From: CAYRML01 sp050942825
GTDB lineage: Bacteria > Bacillota > Dehalobacteriia > UBA4068
Assembly: GCA_050942825.1 (NCBI GenBank)
Contig: JBMNOA010000001.1
Coordinates: 8,377 to 72,376, forward strand
Length of the DNA: 64,000 nucleotides
Direction of reading: 5' to 3'
The position numbers and the translations under genes were made by a program. The stretch's first letter is position 1, and each line of letters starts with the position of its first letter. The notes under the pieces were generated by a model. It saw nothing but the letters and a program-made list of their open reading frames with translations. It searched no databases and was not told the origin of the DNA. This document shows, in pieces, positions 43,340 to 53,391 of this stretch.

Positions 43340-44173
43340 TTACAAAATTATATTTCCCTCAAAGACTGTAGCTGCCGGACCAATCATGGTAATATGATCG
43401 TCTTGGTGCCAATTGATAATTAGCGAACCATGGGCCAAAATAACCTCCACATCTTGCTCTTTTTGGCAATAACCGTTCAAAATAGCAGCTACTGCAGCGG
43501 CGCAAGCCCCTGTACCACAGGCCAAAGTCTCACCACAACCTCTTTCCCAAACTCGCATGCGGATTTTGTTATTCCCTAAAGGTTGTACAAATTCAACATT
43601 AGTCTTGCAGGGAAAAAGACTGTGGGTCTCTATGTCGGGACCTAAAGTAGTAACGGGATAATTAGCTACATCATCTACAAACAACACACAATGGGGATTA
43701 CCCATTGATACCAATGTCAGATTATATGTTTTATGACCGACAATAATCGGTGCGTTAACCATTAAAGGTCCAGAAAAATTGGCCGGGATATCTTTGGTCG
43801 CTAGCTTGGGTTGACCCATATCAACTTTTACTAAATTAGCGGCTTCATCCACTATCTGGGCTTTTACAAGACCGGCCAAAGTAGAAAAAGGCACGATACT
43901 TTTATCGCTGATACCTTCCCTTTTAGCAAAAATAGCCGCACAACGAATCCCATTACCACACATTTCGGCACGGCTACCATCGGCATTGTAAATATCAAAA
44001 CAGGCATCGGCCTCATCGGAAGGGCCAATAATAATTAAACCATCGGCACCTATACCCAGCTGACGATGGCAAAGAGCTGCAGCTAATGTTGATAAATCAG
44101 AAGGCAGATGCTCCTTGAATCCATTAACCATAATAAAATCATTGCCCAGACCATGCATTTTTACAAAACGCAT
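43340..44173 (-). CDS. dapF: Diaminopimelate epimerase
   Basis: 277 residues from ATG 44173 after AAGGGGTGTCGAT; a frame to 44239 lacks a site. Active-site Cys pair: ADGSRAEMCGNGIRC and WERGCGETLACGTGACA. The start MRFVKMHGLGNDFIMV is typical. It converts LL-DAP to meso-DAP for peptidoglycan and lysine, directly downstream of DapL chemistry, in one likely operon (47-base gap). Confidence 0.97.
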   Translation of the reverse strand: MRFVKMHGLGNDFIMVNGFKEHLPSDLSTLAAALCHRQLGIGADGLIIIGPSDEADACFDIYNADGSRAEMCGNGIRCAAIFAKREGISDKSIVPFSTLAGLVKAQIVDEAANLVKVDMGQPKLATKDIPANFSGPLMVNAPIIVGHKTYNLTLVSMGNPHCVLFVDDVANYPVTTLGPDIETHSLFPCKTNVEFVQPLGNNKIRMRVWERGCGETLACGTGACAAAVAAILNGYCQKEQDVEVILAHGSLIINWHQDDHITMIGPAATVFEGNIIL

Positions 44174-44248
44174 ATCGACACCCCTTTTCCGGGTTTTTCT
44201 TATATTTATATAATACCATAACCTTCTAATATTCTTCAAGTTATAGTA

Positions 44249-44293
44249 TTTAATAAGAAGTCCAACCTAATCAGGCAGGACTTCCTTATTAAA
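44249..44293 (-). terminator. Terminator after glnA
   Basis: TTTAATAAG(G)AAGTCC with matching GGACTTCTTATTAAA, ending in AT-rich sequence on the minus strand. It separates glnA from dapF. Confidence 0.7.
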
Positions 44294-44295
44294 TA

Positions 44296-45621
44296 TTAAA
44301 ATTTAGTCAGGTAATGTTCGATCTCCCAGGGAGTCACCATCACCTTATAATCATTCCATTCCATTTGCTTGGCCGCGATAAAGCGATTTAATATATGCTC
44401 GCCTAAAATCTCTTTCATTAATATGCTGGATTGCAAATATTGTAAAGCCTCGTTGAGATCGCCCGGTAATAGTTGAACTTGATACTCCTCTCTTTGGATT
44501 TTGGTCAGATTATAAATATTGAATTCCAAAGGATCAGGGGGCATGATTTTATTTTTTATTCCATCAAGACCGGCCTTGAGCATCACGGCAATCGCTAAAT
44601 AAGGATTACAGGAAGGATCGGGAGAGCGTAATTCCATACGCGTAGATGCACCCCTTTTAGCGGGAACTCTGACCAAAGGAGAGCGGTTTTGCTCTGCCCA
44701 GGCTATATAAACAGGAGCTTCATAACCGGATACCAAACGCTTATATGAATTTACCGTAGGATTAGTGATGGCTGTATAAGAACGGGCATGGCGCAACAAA
44801 CCACCAAGATAATAATAAGCGTCCTGAGAAAGCTGCTTTTTGCCATTGGGATCATAAAAGGCATTTTTGCCATTTTTGAAAAGAGACTGATTAACATGCA
44901 TACCGGAACCAGGTATACCAAAAATTGGTTTGGGCATAAAAGTTGCATGCAGATTATGACGTTGGGCCACTACACGCACAACATATTTAAAAGTTTGCAC
45001 ATTATCTGCGGTTGTCAGAGCATCGGCATACTTAAAATCAATCTCATGTTGACCGGGGGCACACTCATGATGGGATGCTTCTATCTCATAGCCCATATTC
45101 TCTAAAGCCAGCACCATATCACGACGAGCATCTTCACCTAAATCCACGGGAGTCAGATCAAAATAACCGGCTTTGTCCTGTGTTTGCAAAGTCGGGTGTC
45201 CTTCACTATCTCTATGAAAAAGAAAGAATTCGGCCTCGGGGCCCACATTCATTGAATAGCCCATTTCAGCCGCTTCAGCTAATACTTTGCGTAATATATA
45301 CCGAGGATCACCTGAAAAAGGCTCATTACGGGAATCGTAAACATCACAGATGAGTCGGGCAGTAATGGCTTCTCCCTGATCCCAAGGTAAAATGCACCAA
45401 CTGGAAAAATCAGGTTTCAGATACATGTCACTTTCTTCTATACGGACAAAGCCATCGATCGACGATCCATCAAACATCATTTCACCGTCTAGCGCTTTGC
45501 TTAATTGCTGTACGGTAATGGCAACATTTTTCAATACGCCGAAAATATCAGTAAATTGCAATCGTACAAAGCGTACATTATGCTCTTTGGCCAAGGCAAA
45601 AATATCCTCTTTGGTATACAT
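44296..45621 (-). CDS. glnA: Glutamine synthetase type I-alpha
   Basis: 441 residues, the short GSI-alpha size without the adenylylation-loop Tyr region of longer GSI-beta. Signatures: FDGSSIDGFVRIEESDMYL, MNVGPEAEFFLF, HHECAPGQHEIDF, KPIFGIPGSGMHVNQSLF and NRSPLVRVPAKRG. It assimilates ammonium into glutamine. It has a GGAGG site and its own terminator. No glnR gene is next to it. Confidence 0.96.
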   Translation of the reverse strand: MYTKEDIFALAKEHNVRFVRLQFTDIFGVLKNVAITVQQLSKALDGEMMFDGSSIDGFVRIEESDMYLKPDFSSWCILPWDQGEAITARLICDVYDSRNEPFSGDPRYILRKVLAEAAEMGYSMNVGPEAEFFLFHRDSEGHPTLQTQDKAGYFDLTPVDLGEDARRDMVLALENMGYEIEASHHECAPGQHEIDFKYADALTTADNVQTFKYVVRVVAQRHNLHATFMPKPIFGIPGSGMHVNQSLFKNGKNAFYDPNGKKQLSQDAYYYLGGLLRHARSYTAITNPTVNSYKRLVSGYEAPVYIAWAEQNRSPLVRVPAKRGASTRMELRSPDPSCNPYLAIAVMLKAGLDGIKNKIMPPDPLEFNIYNLTKIQREEYQVQLLPGDLNEALQYLQSSILMKEILGEHILNRFIAAKQMEWNDYKVMVTPWEIEHYLTKF

Positions 45622-45700
45622 TAATAATCCTCCATAACCAACTATTTATTCAAAACTATTAATAAATATATATTATATCCGTCTGCTCCTCTTATGTCAA

Positions 45701-48370
45701 TTAATTTATCATCAAGCGCAATGATGATCCTCTATCATCGCCAGCGGGCACAGCCTCCAGATAACGTGGCAGGCGATTCTTAATCTCCTGCACATGGCTG
45801 ATAATACCTACCTGCCTCTTCCCTGCCGGCAAAAGTTCCAATGCCACCATGACCATCTCCAGCTTTTGTGGATCTAAGGTGCCAAAACCCTCATCAAGAA
45901 AGAAAAACTCCAGAGGTGCGCCTTGCATTTGTATTCTGGCCGAAAGTGAGAGTGCCAAAGATAAAGAAACCAAAAATATTTCCCCGCCGGATAGTGTCGA
46001 GACGGGCCGCCGGCCACCGCCATTATAATTATCTACCATTATAAAATCATTGTTTTTACCATCATCAAAGATTTCTAACAGATAACGATGGTTGCTCAAT
46101 TGCGCCAAAATAGCGGAGGCAGCTATTAACAATTGTTGCAAATGCTCTTTGGCCAGAAAATTGACAAAGGCTCTGCCTTGAAACAGCTTGGTCAGCCGCT
46201 TAGCAAGCTGTTCTTTTTTACTTAATGCAGCAACCTCCGCATGCAATTTATGCCATAGCTCTCGATGATCCATGAGTTTTTGCCAAGAGTCTTCCAGTAT
46301 GGAAACTTGCGCAAAAAGCTGCTGCAAATCTTTTTCGGCTTCCTCAACAGCTTTTTGGGTATCATGAAATTTCTCATCACTATAAGAGGATTTATTCAAT
46401 TCCTGAGATAGATCTTTGATGCGGGAATTCTTTTCTTTGATGTCATCATTATATTCGGCCAGCTCTTTTTCATATGTTTGCCTTTGCTCGTCTGCCAGCA
46501 AAGCCTGCTTGGCTTCTTGGGCGCTAGCGAAACCTTGTTGAGCTATCTTGCTCAACAACTGCCCTTTTAATTCTGCCAGACGTCTGCAACTATCATCATA
46601 AAGGCTTTGTGTTTTCAAGAAGGCATCTTTAGCCTTTCTCAGCAACAACTCCTGCCGTTTTTGTTCCTTTTGCGATTCTTCCTCGGCTTTTTCCCACAGG
46701 TCCAAGCGATCTTGCAAAAGAGTCTTTTGCTTGGCTATGCTTTGCCCTTGGGCGGCGGATGCTAATTTACTGACCAGCTCTTGTTGACGTTTTTTATGCT
46801 CATCTAAAATAACTGACACAGACTGTATTTCCTGCTGTATTTTGGCTAATTCAGAATTATTGGACAATAGATCATGATGTAGCTTTTTAATGGCTAAGCT
46901 TTTTTCGTAAAGTTTTTGCTGGGTTTGCCGCCATTGACTTTGTAATTCTTGAACAACTTTTTTCTTCATCTCCAGCTTACTGCTATCTATATCCGCTACT
47001 TGTGGCTGTGGATGCGTAAGAGAGCCGCAAACCGGGCAGGGCTGATTTTCTTCTAGAGTGCCGGCTAAAAAGGCCGCCATTTCCGCTTTTTGTTGCTTTC
47101 GCCAGGCTTCATCAGCTTGTTGCCACTTTACATATAAATCATCTTTTTGCCGGGACAAGCGGCCTTCCTCTTGTTCCTCCTTAGCGATCAAATCAAGTAA
47201 AATCTCCTGCTTGTGGATCAAATCATTTTCCTGACTTTTAAGCGGCTGCAGAGATTCCTCTTCTGTTTTTATCTGCTTTGAAAGTATCAGGCAAACTTTT
47301 TCCTGTTCCATTAATTGAGACAAATTTTCAATCGCTGCCAAAACATCTTTGCGGTTGTTTTTGAGATTTTGTTGTGCCTCAAGTAAATTTTGGCTGGCTG
47401 AGCGGGTAGCTGCTTCGGCCTCTTTTACTGCCTCTTGCAATGACTCCAACTCTTTGGACCGAGTATTGGTTTGCGCTACCAGGTTTACTGTTTCTTCTAT
47501 CAAAGGGCGTAATAACTCCGCTTTTTGAGCTTTGATAACTTTTATTTCTATATTACGCTTCTGTGCTTTTTGCGCTAACAATTCTTGCAAAGAACTTTGC
47601 AACTGCTGTAATTGCCGGGATTTTTCGGCCAGAAGATGCAGTTTCTGCAACTCTTGTTTGAGTATTTCTAAGGTTCTTTCTTTTAATGCCAGCTGCTCTT
47701 TTTTGGCATCTATTTCTATTTTTAAGCCTGCTATTTTATCCTCCGAGCAATCTTCCATCATCTCTAGACGGCTTTGAGCCAGAGCTTTTTGCTCGCTATA
47801 TTGGGCCAGCAGGTTACGGGCCTTGCGGCTGAGATTTTCTCCATATTCATTGAGATGGAATAATTGTTCCAAAAAATTGGCCCTCTCGCTTGGTTCTAAA
47901 CGTAAAAAAGCATCAAATTTACCTTGAGGCAAAATAACGGCTTGAGAAAAACGCTCAAAATTCATCCCCAAAAGCTGTTCTATTTTCTCATTGACTTCTC
48001 TGGCCTGCTCCGCTAAAACAGTATCATCATCCAGGCAATATAAACGACAGCTTTTGGTCTTGCTGGAAAAAGGCTTGTCCTTTTCTCTTTCTAAAACCCT
48101 TTGTATTCGATATTTCTTAGCCGCCAAAACAAAAGTAAAATCGACTGTACATTGGTTTTCCGATAAATTAATAATACCCTGCGCTTTATTTCTGGCTCGG
48201 TCAACCTTTCCGTAAAGAGCCAAGGCAATAGCATCGAGCACGCTGGATTTCCCGGCTCCGGTCGGCCCAAATATGCCAAAAATACCTGTATTCGTCAACT
48301 GATCGAAATCAATGGTTTGCTTTTCGCGATAGCTATTTAATCCGGAAAAAGCTAAAGACAAAGGTCTCAT
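45701..48370 (-). CDS. sbcC: Exonuclease subunit SbcC (Rad50-like)
   Basis: 889 residues. Walker A GPTGAGKSSV near 35-44, long coiled coils (about 170-430 and 480-690), zinc-hook CPVC near 444-447, C-terminal signature LSGGEIFLVSLSLAL and Walker B FFLDEGFGTLDP. With SbcD it cuts hairpins and blocked DNA ends. Its ATG overlaps the sbcD stop by 4 bases, so the subunits are coupled. Confidence 0.96.
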   Translation of the reverse strand: MRPLSLAFSGLNSYREKQTIDFDQLTNTGIFGIFGPTGAGKSSVLDAIALALYGKVDRARNKAQGIINLSENQCTVDFTFVLAAKKYRIQRVLEREKDKPFSSKTKSCRLYCLDDDTVLAEQAREVNEKIEQLLGMNFERFSQAVILPQGKFDAFLRLEPSERANFLEQLFHLNEYGENLSRKARNLLAQYSEQKALAQSRLEMMEDCSEDKIAGLKIEIDAKKEQLALKERTLEILKQELQKLHLLAEKSRQLQQLQSSLQELLAQKAQKRNIEIKVIKAQKAELLRPLIEETVNLVAQTNTRSKELESLQEAVKEAEAATRSASQNLLEAQQNLKNNRKDVLAAIENLSQLMEQEKVCLILSKQIKTEEESLQPLKSQENDLIHKQEILLDLIAKEEQEEGRLSRQKDDLYVKWQQADEAWRKQQKAEMAAFLAGTLEENQPCPVCGSLTHPQPQVADIDSSKLEMKKKVVQELQSQWRQTQQKLYEKSLAIKKLHHDLLSNNSELAKIQQEIQSVSVILDEHKKRQQELVSKLASAAQGQSIAKQKTLLQDRLDLWEKAEEESQKEQKRQELLLRKAKDAFLKTQSLYDDSCRRLAELKGQLLSKIAQQGFASAQEAKQALLADEQRQTYEKELAEYNDDIKEKNSRIKDLSQELNKSSYSDEKFHDTQKAVEEAEKDLQQLFAQVSILEDSWQKLMDHRELWHKLHAEVAALSKKEQLAKRLTKLFQGRAFVNFLAKEHLQQLLIAASAILAQLSNHRYLLEIFDDGKNNDFIMVDNYNGGGRRPVSTLSGGEIFLVSLSLALSLSARIQMQGAPLEFFFLDEGFGTLDPQKLEMVMVALELLPAGKRQVGIISHVQEIKNRLPRYLEAVPAGDDRGSSLRLMIN

Positions 48371-49620
48371 ATTTGCTCCTCCTCATCTGACAAAAGGTCC
48401 ATAAACATCGCTATTAATTCCGGCTCCGGCTCTACACCCTCTTTAATGGCGGCAAATATACGAAACTTTTCTTCTATAGATAAATCCTCTAGCTTAAAAG
48501 GCTTTTGCTCCTGACATAATTGCGGAAAGATGGGCAAGATATCTAAAATACGCGGATGAGCTTTGCGCAATCTGGAGATATCATCCATAGACAAAGGTTT
48601 ATCTGTCTTGATGGCAAGACTGACCCATAGCTGATGGTTATTTTCGTCGCTGCACCAAGCTAAAGCCTCGTCATAGTTCTGAGCCTCGAATTTATGAAGG
48701 GCATAGCCGCTTGTAAGCGCTACACGCTTGACCTGAGCAGGCTGTCCGGCCTCTAGATCAGCAATGACAACACTCTTGCTTTGCCCGGCCTCGCTAAAAC
48801 TATAAGCCAAAGGGGAACCGGCATAATAACAAGTGGGCTGCTGTCCGACACTTTGCGGCCTATGTAAATGACCCAAAGCTATATATTGTGCCTGACAAGG
48901 GAAAATTTGCGGGCTGATACCAAAACTTCCGCCTATCATAACGGCCTCAGCATTTTCATCATCATTTACTAAAGAAATACCTAAGGGCCTTTCTGATTGG
49001 CTGGTTTGCCCGCCGCACAGACTCAGGTGTGCCATAATTATATTGATATGAGAAAATTGCCTGCTGCCTTTTTCCAGCAATTGCTGTAAACGTTGCTGAT
49101 AGTCAGATTTTTGCGCCTGATCATCACTGATATCATGTAAGAAGATCTCATTCAGCCTGGCCTCGGAAATATAAGGCAATGCCAAAACAGCCACTTCCTC
49201 ACCTGTTTTAGGTAATCTGATGCGCAAACAGTTATCTTGATAGCTGATAAAATATGGGTTTTCTTGTATGATATGATCGCTGAGATCTTCTCCCGGCTGC
49301 CCAATAAGGTAGATGTTTTGCGTAAGAGCCAACGGACCGGCTGCCGATAATCGCTGTGGCTGATCGTGATTGCCCGCTGAAACAATCACCGGCCTTAGTC
49401 CTTTTGCAGAAATTTTATGTAAGAATACAAAAAAAAGCTCCTGAGCTTGGGCCGAGGGATTATAGGTATCAAAAATATCACCGGAGATCAGAACAAGATC
49501 AGTATCTTCCTTCTCAGCTATATCGGTGATTTCATCTAAAACCTGCTGTTGTTCATCATAACGTTGCCGGCCTTCCAGTAATTTACCCAAATGCAAATCA
49601 GCCGTATGGAGCAAGCGCAT
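48367..49620 (-). CDS. sbcD: Exonuclease subunit SbcD (Mre11-like)
   Basis: 417 residues. Metallophosphoesterase motifs: HTADLHLGKLL, SGDIFDTYNPS, SAGNHDQPQR, NIIMAHLS and ALGHLHRPQ. A C-terminal capping domain follows. It is the nuclease partner of SbcC. Start ATG 49620 with AGAAAGGAT upstream. Confidence 0.96.
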   Translation of the reverse strand: MRLLHTADLHLGKLLEGRQRYDEQQQVLDEITDIAEKEDTDLVLISGDIFDTYNPSAQAQELFFVFLHKISAKGLRPVIVSAGNHDQPQRLSAAGPLALTQNIYLIGQPGEDLSDHIIQENPYFISYQDNCLRIRLPKTGEEVAVLALPYISEARLNEIFLHDISDDQAQKSDYQQRLQQLLEKGSRQFSHINIIMAHLSLCGGQTSQSERPLGISLVNDDENAEAVMIGGSFGISPQIFPCQAQYIALGHLHRPQSVGQQPTCYYAGSPLAYSFSEAGQSKSVVIADLEAGQPAQVKRVALTSGYALHKFEAQNYDEALAWCSDENNHQLWVSLAIKTDKPLSMDDISRLRKAHPRILDILPIFPQLCQEQKPFKLEDLSIEEKFRIFAAIKEGVEPEPELIAMFMDLLSDEEEQI

Positions 49621-49799
49621 ATGCCAAAATCCTTTCTATTACAACATATTTATTGTAATTCGTAACTAATTATAGTTATTCCTTCTTCTCTTTTTTGTCA
49701 CAATCGGAAATATTTATAGATAAACATTGACTAATAGGTATAAAAAGATATAAAATCTAAAGATAATAATAAATCATGGTTTTTATTGGAGGTTATCCT

Positions 49800-51482
49800 A
49801 TGAGGGATTTAGAAAATTTGCCCAACAGGCACTTCATAAATACAATTATTAATGACGATCTCAAAACAGGCAAATACGGTGGTGTGGTCCATACCCGTTT
49901 TCCGCCTGAACCAAACGGTTATCTGCATATTGGACATGCCAAGTCTATCTGCCTTAATTTTGGTATTGCCAAAGAATATGACGGGCTTTGCAACCTACGT
50001 TTCGACGATACCAATCCCTCTAAAGAAGAAGAAGAATTTATCCTTTCTATCCAAAGAGATGTTCGTTGGTTGGGATTTGATTGGCAGGACAGGCTTTTTT
50101 TTGCATCTGATTATTTTGAACAACTTTACCAATATGCCTGTGATCTGATCAAGAAAAACAAAGCTTATGTCTGCGATCTTTCCCAGGAAGAAATACGCCG
50201 ATATCGCGGCACGCCTACGGAGGCGGGTATACTCAGCCCCTATGCCAGCCGTTCTGTGGAAAAAAATTTGCAGCTTTTTGCTGATATGAGGGCAGGCAAA
50301 TTTGAGGATGGTTCGAGGGTTCTCAGGGCCAGGATAGATATGGCCTCACCTAATTTCAATATGAGAGACCCCGTATTATACCGTATTCAAAGATCATATC
50401 ATCAACGCACAGGAAATGATTGGTGCATATATCCTATGTATGATTATGCCCATCCTATTTCTGATGCTTTGGAAGGTATAACCCACTCCATTTGTACTCT
50501 GGAATTTGAAAATCATCGCCCGCTTTATGACTGGGTTTTAGCTAATTTAGATGTACCATGCAAAAGCCAACAGATAGAATTTGCCAGGCTCAATATCACA
50601 CATACTGTTATGTCCAAACGCAAACTACGCCGTCTGGTAGAAGAAAATTATGTCAGCGGTTGGGATGATCCCCGTATGCCGACTTTGGCAGGATTACGGC
50701 GCCGAGGTTACACACCGCAATCTATCCGCAATTTCTGCGAAATGATCGGAGTATCTAAAGCCAACAGCACAGTAGAGATACAAATGCTGGAACATTGTCT
50801 GAGGGAAGATCTCAATATTAATGCTAATCGTGCCATGGCAGTTTTGGAACCGTTGAAAGTTATTTTGACTAATTATCCAGCGGAAAAAACAGAAATGCTA
50901 CCGGCGGAAAATAATCCCGAAAAACCGGAAGCCGGAAGCCGCCTGCTGCCTTTTAGCAATGAAATTTTTATAGAGGCCAGTGACTTTATGGAGGAACCTG
51001 TAAAAGGATTTAAGCGCCTGGTACCCGGCGGTGAAGTCCGCCTTAAATATGCTTATATCATCAAATGCGAGGAAGTGGTCAAAGATGATAACGGTCATAT
51101 CATAGAATTGCGTTGCACCTATGATCCAAACAGCAAAAGCGGCAGCGATACTTCCGGCAAAAAAGTCAAAGGCACTATCCACTGGGTAGAAGCAACAACG
51201 GCCGTTCCTGCCGAGATCAGACTTTATAACCACCTTTTTACTAAAGAAAACCCTGATGATTTAGAAGAAGGAGAGGATTTTACCGATTATATCAATGATC
51301 AATCTCTGACCATTAAGAAAGACGCTGTAGTAGAATTATCTATTATAGAATCCCCTCCCGGAACTTCATATCAATTCCTGCGCCAAGGATATTTTGTAGC
51401 TGATAAAGATACCAGCAGTCACTTACCAATATTCAATTTAACAGTACCCCTTAAAGACAGTTGGGCTAAAAAACAAAAATAA
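49800..51482 (+). CDS. glnS: Glutaminyl-tRNA synthetase
   Basis: 560 residues from ATG 49800 after GGAGG; the frame extends to 49776, before the site. Class I signatures: PPEPNGYLHIGHAKS (HIGH at 43-46) and VMSKRKLRRLV. GlnRS rather than GluRS features: NLRFDDTNPSKEEEEFI and two anticodon-binding beta barrels at the C-terminus (about 340-550). It charges tRNA-Gln directly. Many Bacillota lack GlnRS and use GatCAB, so its presence is lineage-informative. Confidence 0.95.
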   Translation: MRDLENLPNRHFINTIINDDLKTGKYGGVVHTRFPPEPNGYLHIGHAKSICLNFGIAKEYDGLCNLRFDDTNPSKEEEEFILSIQRDVRWLGFDWQDRLFFASDYFEQLYQYACDLIKKNKAYVCDLSQEEIRRYRGTPTEAGILSPYASRSVEKNLQLFADMRAGKFEDGSRVLRARIDMASPNFNMRDPVLYRIQRSYHQRTGNDWCIYPMYDYAHPISDALEGITHSICTLEFENHRPLYDWVLANLDVPCKSQQIEFARLNITHTVMSKRKLRRLVEENYVSGWDDPRMPTLAGLRRRGYTPQSIRNFCEMIGVSKANSTVEIQMLEHCLREDLNINANRAMAVLEPLKVILTNYPAEKTEMLPAENNPEKPEAGSRLLPFSNEIFIEASDFMEEPVKGFKRLVPGGEVRLKYAYIIKCEEVVKDDNGHIIELRCTYDPNSKSGSDTSGKKVKGTIHWVEATTAVPAEIRLYNHLFTKENPDDLEEGEDFTDYINDQSLTIKKDAVVELSIIESPPGTSYQFLRQGYFVADKDTSSHLPIFNLTVPLKDSWAKKQK

Positions 51483-51588
51483 CCACTAAAATTTTCAAAG
51501 ACCATCTCCGGGGCATCATTTGATATCTCACAAATGTTAAATTGATGGTTACCGGCCAGGTTAAATATGGGACATATTACAAATAATG

Positions 51589-51621
51589 AAGCATACTATA
51601 ATATATAGTTATAGTATGCTT
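51589..51621. terminator. Hairpin between glnS and lpdA
   Basis: Perfect 12-base arms (AAGCATACTATA and complement) between the convergent genes. T-runs are weak on both sides. Confidence 0.5.
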
Positions 51622-51650
51622 TACTTATCTTAAATAATTTTTGATCAAAC

Positions 51651-53030
51651 CTACTTGACTACATGTATCGGGTTGCCTTCCGCCAGATGGGCCGCTTCCA
51701 TTAGGGATTCCACAACACTGGGGTGAGGATGAATAGTATTGGCAATAGCAGACACCGACAAATTTTGACTCATAGCCAGAGCAGCCTCACCAATCATATC
51801 CGAGGCATGAGGACCTAAAATATGGATACCCAGTATTTTGCCATCGGCAGCAGAAATAATTTTGATCAAACCCTCGCTTTCTCCCATCAAGACCGCCTTG
51901 CCACAGGCGGCAAGAGGAAATACCGAGGACTGATAGGCCAATCCTTGCTCTTTGGCCTGATCTTCATTGAGACCGACTGAGGCAATCTCGGGATTGCTGT
52001 AAATACAAGCAGGGATAATATGCAAGTTACCCTCCGCTTTAGCACCACAGAGATGCTCTGCAGCTGCCAAGCCCTGCGCCGATGCTAAATGAGCTAATTG
52101 AACACCGCCCAAAACATCTCCTATGGCGGCAATATGCTTTTTATTAGTCAAAAGCTTGTCATCAACTACAATACCCTTTTTCGTATATTCAATTCCAATA
52201 TTATCCAAACCAAGCCCTGCAAAATAGGGTGTACGTCCCGTAGAGGCCAGCACTATATCAGCAGCAATAGTCCTTTGCTCTCCGTTTTGGCCAATAAGAT
52301 GTAAATTAGCTGCATCACCATTTGCTTCAACTCTATCAACTTTAGTTTTGCTTATGATATTAATGCCACGCTTTTGCAAAATTTTACCCAATTGAGCAGC
52401 TATTTCTCTATCGACGAAGGGCAATATACGATCGGCAATTTCTATAAGGGTCACCTGACTGCCTAAGCTTTGCCAGATACAGGCAAATTCAATCCCCATG
52501 ACTCCTGCGCCCACAATGGACATACGTTGGGGGACCTGAGTCAAAGACATTATTTGATCACTGCTAACGACTTTACCGCTGTTATCCGCAAAAGGGACTC
52601 TTTGGGGCACAGCGCCGCTGGCAATAATAAATTTTTCCCCGCTGATTCTTTCATCCCCCACAGCAATAGTATGTTCATCAATAAAAGAAGCCGTATTTTG
52701 ATAGATTTTGATATTATTTTTTCGTAATAAAAAATTGATACCATTACGTAAACGAGTAATTATATCATTTTTACGCTTCATGATTCTTGCCAAATCAAAG
52801 GTAATATTTTCCGCATAAATACCGAAATTTTGAGCATCTTTCATCATATCAAGCTTTTGTGCCGATGCGAGCAGGGATTTTGTTGGTATACAACCCTTAT
52901 TAAGGCACGTACCGCCTAACATTGATTTCTCTATCAGGACTGTCCGGGCACCTAATTGAGAGGCCCTTATAGCAGCAAAATAGCCGCCCGGACCACCGCC
53001 GATGATAATGATGTCATAATCATAGGCCAT
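51651..53030 (-). CDS. lpdA: Dihydrolipoamide dehydrogenase-like flavoprotein
   Basis: 459 residues from ATG 53030 after AAGGGGG; a frame to 53063 lacks a site. FAD motif IIIGGGPGGYFAAIRASQLG, redox disulfide GGTCLNKGCIPTKS, NAD motif VGAGVMGIEFACIW, and C-terminal His-Glu in IHPHPSVVESLMEAAH. It oxidises dihydrolipoamide with NAD. No E1, E2, glycine-cleavage or acetoin genes are nearby, so the partner complex is unknown. Confidence 0.92.
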   Translation of the reverse strand: MAYDYDIIIIGGGPGGYFAAIRASQLGARTVLIEKSMLGGTCLNKGCIPTKSLLASAQKLDMMKDAQNFGIYAENITFDLARIMKRKNDIITRLRNGINFLLRKNNIKIYQNTASFIDEHTIAVGDERISGEKFIIASGAVPQRVPFADNSGKVVSSDQIMSLTQVPQRMSIVGAGVMGIEFACIWQSLGSQVTLIEIADRILPFVDREIAAQLGKILQKRGINIISKTKVDRVEANGDAANLHLIGQNGEQRTIAADIVLASTGRTPYFAGLGLDNIGIEYTKKGIVVDDKLLTNKKHIAAIGDVLGGVQLAHLASAQGLAAAEHLCGAKAEGNLHIIPACIYSNPEIASVGLNEDQAKEQGLAYQSSVFPLAACGKAVLMGESEGLIKIISAADGKILGIHILGPHASDMIGEAALAMSQNLSVSAIANTIHPHPSVVESLMEAAHLAEGNPIHVVK

Positions 53031-53128
53031 AAAATTACCCCCTTGTAAATCTCTATAAATCATTTATAATAGGTTATAAAGGAACAATTTTTTTCTTTTT
53101 TCGTCATATATTTAAGGAGGGATCAGCA

Positions 53129-53341
53129 ATGGCTGATAAAAAGTTATATAAATCAAGAGACAAAAAAATGTTCGCTGGTGTTTGTGCTGGTATCGGCAAA
53201 AGGTTTGGTATAGATCCCACCATTATTCGTATCACATGGGTTTTGCTCAGTATTTTTTGCTCTTTTGTCATAGGAGGGCTCATAGCCTATATTGTCTGTG
53301 CTTTGATTATACCGCAAGATCCGGGCTATATAGATATTTAA
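53129..53341 (+). CDS. PspC-domain small membrane protein
   Basis: 70 residues: KLYKSRDKKMFAGVCAGIGK then RFGIDPTIIRITWVLLS and one long membrane helix, ending in PQDP, a complete PspC domain. PspC proteins sense or respond to envelope stress. There is no pspA or kinase next to it. AAGGAGGG precedes the ATG. It converges with lgt and shares a terminator. Confidence 0.92.
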   Translation: MADKKLYKSRDKKMFAGVCAGIGKRFGIDPTIIRITWVLLSIFCSFVIGGLIAYIVCALIIPQDPGYIDI

Positions 53342-53355
53342 CAACATATCTTATT

Positions 53356-53391
53356 AGTAACAGCCTGCCTGAGCAGGCTGTTACTTTTTAT
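53356..53391. terminator. Terminator between pspC-like gene and lgt
   Basis: AGTAACAGCCTGC-CTGA-GCAGGCTGTTACT followed by TTTTATTT on the plus strand. The end overlaps the lgt stop. Confidence 0.85.
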
